Part shown: in pieces, positions 9,728 through 16,586 of the stretch
Numbering within the stretch: position 1 is the stretch's first letter
Layout: each line of letters starts with the position of its first letter
Source: UBA6244 sp963676875
GTDB taxonomy: Bacteria > Bacteroidota > Bacteroidia > Bacteroidales > F082
Length of the DNA: 64,000 nucleotides
Direction of reading: 5' to 3'
Assembly: GCA_963676875.1 (NCBI GenBank)
Contig: OY781436.1
Span: forward strand, 1,736,001 to 1,800,000
The notes under the pieces: generated by a model
What the model was told of the DNA's origin: nothing
The model's database searches: none
Seen by the model: the letters and a program-made list of their open reading frames with translations, nothing else
Program-made: the position numbers and the translations under genes

Positions 9728-9743
9728 TATTATACTAACTCTA

Positions 9744-9804
9744 AATTGAATAGGTTTCAGGAGCGAAGCGAACTGAAAGCTTATTTCAATTCGTAATCGG
9801 TATT
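9744..9804 (+). repeat. Dispersed palindromic repeat, copy 1 (inverted partner at 16446-16506)
   Basis: The segment AATTGAATAGGTTTCAGGAG..., with the core GGAGCGAAGCGAACT and ending in AATCGGTATTA, recurs in inverted orientation at 16446-16506 with few changes. It is an imperfect palindrome: AATTGAA pairs with TTTCAATT, and TTTCAG with CTGAAA, around GAGCGAAGCGAA. It looks like a short non-autonomous (MITE- or REP-like) element; no transposase is in the window. Confidence 0.75.
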
Positions 9805-9828
9805 ACTTCAACTGATAGGGTTATATAA

Positions 9829-11076
9829 TTATTCCCCTCTTTTGTATACAACAGCCACCACCGTTACATCATCGCCACCCATGTTGATGGTCATGCCGTA
9901 AGGTTTATCGGCTTTCAGTTCAATTTGTGCTTTTCCGGCTTTTCCGGTGAGCTGTTGCCAGATGGTAACCGCCTGATGCACACCCGTGGCACCGGTGGGA
10001 TGTCCCCACCCGATGAGTCCTCCGGTGGTATTGGTAGGCAGTTCGCCCGTGCGCGAGGTTTTTCCGGCTGCCACATAATCGCAACCTTCGCCGGGTTTGG
10101 CTAACCCAAGGGCTTCTATCACCAGAATGCCTGCTATGGAGAAACAATCGTGCAATTCGAGGGTTCCCAGTTGCTCTACCGAAATTCCGGCACTTTCCAT
10201 GGCCTGATGGGCTGCTTTCTTGATGGTTTCCAGTTCGGTAAGGTCGGTGGGGTCGTTGGTGATATTGCGGATGGCTTGTGCCCAGCCAACCACCTCAACG
10301 GCATCTTTTTTGGCTACACCAATTTTTTCAAGACCCTCTTCCGAGCAAATGGCGATACCTGAAGCTCCATCGGACACCTTGGAACAGTCGAGTACCGTGA
10401 GATGATCCACAAAACTCCTTCCGTTAGGTTTCATTCCGTAAGCTTGGGCATATGGATCAGGTACTGCATTTTGATGTTCCTGAGCGGTAGGATCGAGGCG
10501 TGCATTTTCGATGGCGTTGGCGTACCAGCGGGCCATTCCCTTACGGGCACGGTCGTAGTCGTATTTTTCGTAATAAGCGCCGGCGCGGTCGCTAAACTGA
10601 CCCGGGAAGAAGTAAGCATGTCCGGTTTTTCTGCGTTCGAACCAGCCGGCTCCGGCCAGAATATCAGCACCATAGATGGCTTTTACCGTGTTTTGCACTT
10701 CCACACCCATGGTAAGCACCACATCGGCAGTTTCAGACAGCACTGTCTTGATGCCATTCATCAGCGCCAGTCCTCCTGATCCGCAGGCACCTTCCACCGA
10801 AGTGGCCGGCTTCCATTGCAAACCTTCATCGATGTAGGGAATAAATCCTGGCAGGTTGGCCTGTTTGTTAAAACGTGCAGCCATAAAATTGCCAATCACC
10901 GATTCGTCCACGTTTTCGGCACCACCAATCTGGTTGAGGACACCTTCTCCGGCTTCTTTTATGTAATGTTCCAAACCCGGACGGGGCTTTTTGGGGTTAA
11001 ACTCTCTTCTTCCGGTTCCCAACGAAATGGTGTTGTATCCGGCGGTCATATATATTTTCTTTCTCAGTTTCTTCAT
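9829..11076 (-). CDS. Thiolase, SCP2/SCPx type (acetyl-CoA acyltransferase family)
   Basis: 415 residues. Thiolytic cleavage (or condensation) of 3-ketoacyl-CoA is the family reaction. The nucleophilic Cys98 is in SVEGACGSGG, the active-site His309 in ELHDCFSIA and His359 in GWGHPTGATG. The usual C-terminal CxG cysteine is replaced by NMGGDD, as in SCP2-type thiolases. It is the last gene of the operon after enoyl-CoA hydratase and hydroxyacyl-CoA dehydrogenase, so it probably performs the last beta-oxidation step or an acetoacetyl-CoA step. A second in-frame ATG at residue 10 is an alternative start. Confidence 0.9.
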   Translation of the reverse strand: MKKLRKKIYMTAGYNTISLGTGRREFNPKKPRPGLEHYIKEAGEGVLNQIGGAENVDESVIGNFMAARFNKQANLPGFIPYIDEGLQWKPATSVEGACGSGGLALMNGIKTVLSETADVVLTMGVEVQNTVKAIYGADILAGAGWFERRKTGHAYFFPGQFSDRAGAYYEKYDYDRARKGMARWYANAIENARLDPTAQEHQNAVPDPYAQAYGMKPNGRSFVDHLTVLDCSKVSDGASGIAICSEEGLEKIGVAKKDAVEVVGWAQAIRNITNDPTDLTELETIKKAAHQAMESAGISVEQLGTLELHDCFSIAGILVIEALGLAKPGEGCDYVAAGKTSRTGELPTNTTGGLIGWGHPTGATGVHQAVTIWQQLTGKAGKAQIELKADKPYGMTINMGGDDVTVVAVVYKRGE

Positions 11077-11122
11077 TTTACCTTAATTTTAAATGCTTTT
11101 TACAAAGGGATAGTTAAGTCCG

Positions 11123-12466
11123 TTAGTCAAAGAATTCGTTAATGGGACCATATGCATGGTAAAAACCGGTGAGCATCACGGTATTCACGTGGTCGATGTG
11201 GTCGGAAACTTTGTCGCTTACGAGCTTGAGACCAATTTCTTTGGAGCGTTTTCCGTAATCGATGGCGATGGCCGCTCCCAAGGCATCCAGCTCTTTCAAA
11301 TCGTTGAAAAATGCAGCCAGTTTGGCGTCCTTCTCTTTGTCGCGCATAATGTTTTTCCAGGCCACCTGACTGTCGGGCATTTCGCCGAGCATTTCGTCAC
11401 ATTCATCCTTAAATTTGTCGAGATCAACATATTCTTGTTTATGGATATCCCAAATGGAAGTCATACGACCACCTTTGTATTTGAAAAACCCATCCTTTTG
11501 GGCGCCACTGGACATCTGACCGCCTTTAACACCCTGCAGCATAAGTTTGTCTAGCAAGTCGCTATGTAGATTTTCGTCTGCAACAAAAGGATCCATCACA
11601 TTCAAAATAAACTGAACCACATCAATACCCACATAATCTACTAATTGGAAGATTCCCATGGGGCGAACCAGGTAATCTTGAGTTACTTTGTTTACCATGT
11701 AAATGGCTTTGTATAACGGGAATTCATTTTCGGCGGCGAGCTCTTCGGCTTCTTTAATTCCGTGGAGAGCATCGCGCATGAAGTGACCGTTGCCAATAAA
11801 TCCGGCAAAATCGTTGGAGGGCACCACCACTTTACGAAGTTTTTTGGCATATTGATGGGCAAATTCCACCACTTCTTCTCCGGTATTTTTGGTAATGATA
11901 ACTTCCACCAAACGTTGAATGGCAGGTGGATTATAAAAATGGAATCCCAGAATGCGGCCTTTTAAAGCGGCTTCTTTTTCTATCAGATTAATGGGCACCG
12001 AGGAAGTGTTGGTGAAAAACCAGGGCTTGTTGGGATTGTTTTTATCTATTCCCGACAAAAGCTTCACTTTCAGGTCTTTATTCTCGCTAACGGCTTCAAA
12101 TATCAGGTTTGATTGGTAAGCAGCTTCCATGTTGGTAACCGGACGAACAATGTTGAGCACATCAAAGATATATTCATCGATGATGTCGTAGTTTTCGATC
12201 AGGTCGTCGCGGTCGGCATACATCTGACGGAGTAATACGGTCTTTTTTTCGGCTGCTTTGCGCACTTGATCGCGGAGGTATTTCATCAGTCCGGAGAGTC
12301 CGGCCGGTGATACGTCGATGGCATTCAAGACAAATGATTTGTCTTTGTTTTCGGGTTTCAGGCTGAGGTCGGCCATTTCGAGGGCGGTGAGCAGCAAGAT
12401 GCCGCTTCCCATTTTACCGGCAGCACCCAGCACCGAAACGTTTTGTAATCTTTCGTCGTAAGTCAT
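11123..12466 (-). CDS. 3-hydroxyacyl-CoA dehydrogenase
   Basis: 447 residues. The N-terminal NAD-binding Rossmann fold starts with VSVLGAAGKMGSGI. The middle contains NTSSVPINLIEKEAALKGRILGFHFYNPPAIQRLVEVI, which carries the catalytic His-containing GxHFYNP motif of the 3HCDH family. The C-terminal half has the helical 3HCDH domain (FAGFIGNGHFMRDAL, RPMGIFQLVDYVGIDVV). It oxidises (S)-3-hydroxyacyl-CoA to 3-ketoacyl-CoA with NAD. It is a stand-alone dehydrogenase without a fused hydratase; the hydratase is the separate gene 47 bp upstream, and the thiolase follows 46 bp downstream. Confidence 0.92.
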   Translation of the reverse strand: MTYDERLQNVSVLGAAGKMGSGILLLTALEMADLSLKPENKDKSFVLNAIDVSPAGLSGLMKYLRDQVRKAAEKKTVLLRQMYADRDDLIENYDIIDEYIFDVLNIVRPVTNMEAAYQSNLIFEAVSENKDLKVKLLSGIDKNNPNKPWFFTNTSSVPINLIEKEAALKGRILGFHFYNPPAIQRLVEVIITKNTGEEVVEFAHQYAKKLRKVVVPSNDFAGFIGNGHFMRDALHGIKEAEELAAENEFPLYKAIYMVNKVTQDYLVRPMGIFQLVDYVGIDVVQFILNVMDPFVADENLHSDLLDKLMLQGVKGGQMSSGAQKDGFFKYKGGRMTSIWDIHKQEYVDLDKFKDECDEMLGEMPDSQVAWKNIMRDKEKDAKLAAFFNDLKELDALGAAIAIDYGKRSKEIGLKLVSDKVSDHIDHVNTVMLTGFYHAYGPINEFFD

Positions 12467-12513
12467 GTTATTTAAGATTTTAATATGCTGTGATCAGGTT
12501 GATTATTAATTGT

Positions 12514-13305
12514 TTAGCATTTTCTGGTTTGCACCCAATCGGGTTTTCTTTTTTCCAGAAAGGCTTCCATGCCTTCTTTTCCTTCGCGATCTTTGCCAAA
12601 GAGGGTTCCGAATTCCACTGCTTCCAGGTTTTCGCCCTCCACAAAGGGAAGATCGCAACCATGGCGTACCACTTTTTTTACTTTTCTGATGGCTTCGGGA
12701 CCTTTAGCCACGATGTTTCGGGCCACTTTAAGTACTTCATCCATGAAAACATCGGGTTCGAACACCTTTTGCACCAATCCGATACGCAAGGCCTCATCGG
12801 CGGTAAGCATGTCGGCAGTCATGAGCATGTACAGGGCTGTTCCCATGTTGGTGAGGCGCGACAGGCGTTGGGTTCCGGCATAACCGGGAATGAGTCCCAG
12901 ATTAACTTCCGGTTGTCCGAATTTGGCCTTGGAACTGGCCAAACGAAAATCGCATCCCATGGCCAGTTCGAGTCCACCACCCAGAGCAAAACCATTGATG
13001 GCGGCAATCACCGGAATTTCCATTTTCCCAAAACTGCTGAAGGTATGTTGACCCAGACGTGAAAAAGCTTCGCCTTCATCCTGGGTTTTGTTCACCATTT
13101 CGGCGATATCGGCACCGGCAACAAAGGCTTTTCCCTCACCGGTGATGATAAGTAACTGAACGGATTTGTTGAGTGAGATTTCCTTCACTTTCATGTCCAT
13201 TTCCTGAAAAAAACGGGTGTTGAGCGCGTTCATGGCCTGTGGCCGACTGATAGTTACAATGGCGATACCATCGATGATTTCTGTTTTTAGTATTTCGTAT
13301 TGCAT
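12514..13305 (-). CDS. Enoyl-CoA hydratase/isomerase (crotonase family)
   Basis: 263 residues from the ATG at 13305, which gives the canonical start MQYEILKTEIIDGIAIVTI; the frame is open upstream to 13404 but that extension has no crotonase homology. Crotonase landmarks are AFVAGADIAEM (oxyanion-hole region), GFALGGGLELAMGCDFR and FGQPEVNLGLIPGYAGTQRL, so both Glu residues expected in true hydratases are present. It hydrates trans-2-enoyl-CoA. First gene of the minus-strand beta-oxidation operon. Confidence 0.92.
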   Translation of the reverse strand: MQYEILKTEIIDGIAIVTISRPQAMNALNTRFFQEMDMKVKEISLNKSVQLLIITGEGKAFVAGADIAEMVNKTQDEGEAFSRLGQHTFSSFGKMEIPVIAAINGFALGGGLELAMGCDFRLASSKAKFGQPEVNLGLIPGYAGTQRLSRLTNMGTALYMLMTADMLTADEALRIGLVQKVFEPDVFMDEVLKVARNIVAKGPEAIRKVKKVVRHGCDLPFVEGENLEAVEFGTLFGKDREGKEGMEAFLEKRKPDWVQTRKC

Positions 13306-13325
13306 AGCTGTAATTATTGAGATTC

Positions 13326-13333
13326 CAAATGTA
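13326..13333 (-). promoter_or_regulatory. -7 element for the beta-oxidation operon
   Basis: On the minus strand this reads TACATTTG, a full match to TAnnTTTG, 20 bp upstream of the hydratase start. This independently favours the start at 13305, since the longer frame would run through the promoter. No clear -33 element was found. Confidence 0.5.
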
Positions 13334-13623
13334 CAAAAAAAGTCATATTTAAAACCATTGATGTTTCGGTGACGGAAGGTAGTCCTGTTAGGTTTTGGAA
13401 ACATGACAAATTTGATTTAGGCTGACATTGGGGGCATCTATTTCATAGAAAATTTTCAGAATAGGGAAACTGCCTCCGATTGACAGGCAATATGCTTAGT
13501 TCATTCTAACGCAAAGCAATAACTTGGATTTTTAACAATCACCCATACAGAAGAGTCTTTTTTTATTGGCCTAAATTTGTCATCCACCGAAAATAATCGA
13601 CATTTGCAATAAATACATAACGA
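13334..13623. other. Divergent intergenic region, little visible content
   Basis: Separates the minus-strand hydratase from the plus-strand gene at 13624. The only notable word is TAAATTTG at 13572-13579, a possible -7 element for the 13624 gene about 45 bp before its ATG. No repeats, RNA or small ORF that I can support. Confidence 0.5.
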
Positions 13624-15207
13624 ATGAAAAAACTTACACACGCCCTTCTATTGTTTTTGTTTCCGATGGTGATGATAAGCCAAACAACCCAATTTGATTA
13701 TTCCCTAGGAAAGGCCTACAAATCAGTCATTTCACCGGAAGACAAATATTTTTACCGGGATGGAGAGGTACTTGTCGTGAAAGTTGACAACATGGATGTT
13801 AATCTGATAAAATTTGACACAGAAACATTGGTTAAAAAAAAGAGTAAATTGTATCGTGATTTTCCTAAAGATTGGGTGGTAGAGCATATTGGTGAGTTGA
13901 ACAACAGATATTTCATTTTCTATGCGCATTGGGATAAAGCACGAAAAAAAGAGCAACTTTTATACAGAGAGATAAATTTTGAGACTGGGCTATTCGTTGG
14001 AAAAGGGATTTTACTTGTTGAGGTAGATGGCAAAGTGAAAGGTACCTATTCGGGAATACCGGGAAGAGCGGGGGTGGTCATGGCCAATAAATATGATTTC
14101 CAAACCTCATACGACAGCACCCGTTTTCTGGTTAAGTATTGCAAAAGCCCCTCGAAAACCAATTCCGCAAAGAATTCTGACGTGATTGGCATTCATGTGT
14201 TCGACGAAAATTTGAATGAACTGTGGAGCAGAGAAGAAACTATGCCTTATACCGAAAAAAGCACAGAATATTTGGATTGTGCGGTGGATTCGGATGGTAT
14301 CGTTACCCTGCTGACTTATGTATTTGATGATAATTCAGGGAAAGTAAAAATGGTAAAAGGTTCACCCAATTATCGTTTGGAACTTCTTCGTGCTGAACCT
14401 GAAAAATTAAAGTTTAAGAAGATTCCAATTAGGTTTGACGACAAACTGATTGTGGATATTAAAATGAACAAAGCAACAAACGACGAACTTATAATCGCCG
14501 GATACTACAATTATGGTGACGATAAAGAAAAAGCAAATGGGTTATTTGTAGTGAAGCAAAAAAAGGGGGATGAAAAGCCTGATGCGCATTTTTATGATTT
14601 CTCTCTGGAAATAGCCAATAAAAACAGAGACAAGAAAACACGAAAAGAAAATGAAAAACCCGGCAACAAACCTTCCATTAGCAACTTGGTAATGCGCGAA
14701 ATAATTGAGGATTCGGATGGGTCGCTGCTATTGGTGGGAGAACAGGCATACACCAAAGAAGGGCCCAAGACTTTTATCGATTACGCTGAGGATATCCTCG
14801 TAACGAAAATTTTGCCCAATGATGAGCTTGTCTGGATGCAGAAACTAGTTAAGCGACAATGGGGTTCATTTGGTTACGAGTTAAGCTTGTCTTACCGTCA
14901 GTTGGAATTTGAAGGAAACAGGTATTTTCTTTTTATCGATCATATTGACAACCTGATACTTGCTGATACTGACGAGCCCGAAAAACACCATGATGGTTAT
15001 GGTGGGTATTTAACTTGTTATCAGGTGAATAATGCCACCGGGGAGGTGAGTAAGTTTTCCATTGTGGATGTACGTGATTTGAAAGGAGCTGTTATCGGAC
15101 CCTTTAGCAACAAATACAGTGTGTGTACCCATGACAATGAAATAGTGTATGAATTTGGCCTGCCTAATAATCTGTACAAGTTATTGCGCGTTGAGGTGAA
15201 AAAATAG
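13624..15207 (+). CDS. Exported protein of unknown function
   Basis: 527 residues with a Sec signal peptide (MKKLTHALLLFLFPMVMISQT). I do not recognise a catalytic motif. The body is rich in short beta-strand segments and turn motifs (VEVDGKVKGTYSG, IGIHVFDENLNELWSRE, EIIEDSDGSLLLVGEQ, LVTKILPNDELVWMQKL), the look of a beta-propeller-like or repeat-strand fold often seen in exported Bacteroidota proteins. There is no T9SS sorting domain and no lipobox. A short basic stretch (KNRDKKTRKENEKPGNK) near residue 340 interrupts the pattern. Monocistronic; the integron-like cassette begins 29 bp after its stop codon. Confidence 0.8.
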   Translation: MKKLTHALLLFLFPMVMISQTTQFDYSLGKAYKSVISPEDKYFYRDGEVLVVKVDNMDVNLIKFDTETLVKKKSKLYRDFPKDWVVEHIGELNNRYFIFYAHWDKARKKEQLLYREINFETGLFVGKGILLVEVDGKVKGTYSGIPGRAGVVMANKYDFQTSYDSTRFLVKYCKSPSKTNSAKNSDVIGIHVFDENLNELWSREETMPYTEKSTEYLDCAVDSDGIVTLLTYVFDDNSGKVKMVKGSPNYRLELLRAEPEKLKFKKIPIRFDDKLIVDIKMNKATNDELIIAGYYNYGDDKEKANGLFVVKQKKGDEKPDAHFYDFSLEIANKNRDKKTRKENEKPGNKPSISNLVMREIIEDSDGSLLLVGEQAYTKEGPKTFIDYAEDILVTKILPNDELVWMQKLVKRQWGSFGYELSLSYRQLEFEGNRYFLFIDHIDNLILADTDEPEKHHDGYGGYLTCYQVNNATGEVSKFSIVDVRDLKGAVIGPFSNKYSVCTHDNEIVYEFGLPNNLYKLLRVEVKK

Positions 15208-15236
15208 AAACTCCACGATATTGTTTTACACATTTG

Positions 15237-16274
15237 TTGTACGCCATAAAAACTGACGCATGAGAATAATATTGACAATAGCATTATTTATAGTGGTGAA
15301 TAATTTTAACTACACCCAAGATTTCTTGATGATTTTTGATAGTTACAATCAAAACTATAATTACAATTGGAGAGGTGTTGACAATAAGCAAACGTTGGAT
15401 TTTAAGGACAATTTTGTTGATTATGCTAGACGAAACGACCTTTTAACTAATGAATTCAATTATTATGATGCACATCCAAGACAAGGTAGCGTTAGAAATA
15501 ATCTTCATGTAGTTGATATCAATGGAGATAATCAAGAGGACGTTATTTATTCAGGTAGTTCTGGAGGAGAACCAAATATTGTAAAGTTCTTCATTCAATC
15601 AGATTCTGATTTCAAATTACTTTTTACTGTATATCAAGGTATTGTAAAAGTGTTTTGGGAAAAAGAAAGGATTAAGGAAATATTTACACACGATTGGGGT
15701 TGTTGTGCAGAGTACAGATTGATAAATACTGTTTATAATGTCAGTTATGTTGACAACATTCCGAAATTCGTAAAGAATTATCAGTCTATAGAATACCAAT
15801 ATATGGAAAAGCCTCTTGAATACTTTGAAAAGCCGATTAAGTTTATTGTGGATAATGAAAAGTATAAATTAAGAGCATATCCAATGATAGATGATACATC
15901 TATGGTTAATTCTGATTTTAATGAAAATAGAATGGGCAATACAATTGGATTTTTAACACGAGGAACAAAAGGGAAAGCTTATGGTAAAAGAATTGACGAG
16001 ACAGGTCGTGTTTGGTGGTATGTTGAGGTTGATAATGAATTTGAAGTACAAGAAAATGTGCTCTATATGAGTGATTTGAAATTTCCAACAAATGTGATTG
16101 GTTGGATTAGTAGCAGATATGTAACACAAATTGAATGATTTACGGCGTACAACACGCTATCATACAGCAGGTTGGGATTGATGGTGTTTTAAGTTTCGGT
16201 TCTTTTTCTTATCTTTACTACGGGTTGATAGGAAAGTACCTTGAATACCCAACCCGCTGCATATAGCGTGCACG
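15237..16274 (+). mobile_element. Putative single integron-type gene cassette (no integrase nearby)
   Basis: The left boundary is GTTGTACGCC at 15236-15245 and the end of the gene is followed by GGCGTACAAC at 16144-16153, an exact 10-bp inverted repeat. In integron cassettes the first bases of an inserted cassette are the R' end of its own attC and pair with R'' after the ORF; this is exactly that arrangement. The right junction is GTTGAAC at 16274-16280, a perfect GTTRRRY site, so recombination after the G at 15236 and 16274 defines a 1038-bp unit. It holds one ORF starting 15 bp after R' with no promoter of its own, also typical. The gene is visibly more AT-rich than its neighbours. Boundaries are inferred; no integrase gene is in the window. 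Confidence 0.7.
15260..16138 (+). CDS. Cassette-borne exported protein with C-terminal SH3-like segment
   Basis: 292 residues; N-terminal signal-like segment MRIILTIALFIVVNNFNYTQ. The middle has VVDINGDNQEDVIYSGSSGG, resembling an FG-GAP/VCBS-type calcium-binding strand (D-x-N-G-D-x-x-D). The last ~90 residues (LRAYPMIDD..., GTKGKAYGKR, RVWWYVEVD, VIGWISSRYVTQIE) look like a bacterial SH3-like domain, often found in envelope-targeted proteins. I do not recognise the family and no catalytic residues are evident. Codon use is AT-rich compared with flanking genes, in keeping with lateral acquisition. It is the only gene between the attC-like boundaries. Function unknown. Confidence 0.8.
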   Translation: MRIILTIALFIVVNNFNYTQDFLMIFDSYNQNYNYNWRGVDNKQTLDFKDNFVDYARRNDLLTNEFNYYDAHPRQGSVRNNLHVVDINGDNQEDVIYSGSSGGEPNIVKFFIQSDSDFKLLFTVYQGIVKVFWEKERIKEIFTHDWGCCAEYRLINTVYNVSYVDNIPKFVKNYQSIEYQYMEKPLEYFEKPIKFIVDNEKYKLRAYPMIDDTSMVNSDFNENRMGNTIGFLTRGTKGKAYGKRIDETGRVWWYVEVDNEFEVQENVLYMSDLKFPTNVIGWISSRYVTQIE

Positions 16275-16280
16275 TTGAAC
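16147..16280 (+). other. attC-like recombination site of the cassette
   Basis: R'' GTACAAC (16147-16153) and R' GTTGAAC (16274-16280) bracket a 134-bp imperfect palindrome, within the known attC length range. Inside, ACGCTAT (16154-16160) pairs with ATAGCGT (16263-16269) and CAGCAGGTTGGG pairs with CCCAACCCGCTG with a few unpaired bases, as expected for attC extrahelical bases. The centre (about 16175-16245) is unpaired and variable. Confidence 0.7.
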
Positions 16281-16586
16281 TTATATAGATACAAGAGACA
16301 AAACTTGAGTTAAAGCACAATACCCGTTATTCATAATTTTGTAATTTCTCACAAAACTACCTCGCAAATGAAAAAATCAAACGCGGTATATATCAATATA
16401 AATGTCAATTACTTACAAGAACTATCGTAAAGTTAACGCATCACTTATACCGATTATGAATTGAAATGAGCTTTAAGTTCGCTTCGCTCCTGAAACCTCT
16501 TCAATTCTATATCGGCATTATACATAAACAGCGTAGTGCTAACTTCAATTTATAGTTGGTATTATACATAATTAATTGCTTAACAA
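16281..16586. repeat. Intergenic gap with inverted copy 2 of the dispersed repeat
   Basis: The stretch 16446-16506 is the inverted partner of 9744-9804: ACCGATTATGAATTGAAATG, then TTCGCTTCGCTCCTGAAACC, then TCAATT. Just after it, three related words (TATATCGGCATTATACATAA, TTATAGTTGGTATTATACATAA) repeat the end of the element, suggesting degenerate tandem ends. The rest of the gap (16281-16440) shows nothing I can name. Confidence 0.65.

Noticed and set aside
13306..13404. 33-residue N-terminal extension of the enoyl-CoA hydratase
   Set aside because: It covers a TACATTTG -7 element and has no crotonase similarity.
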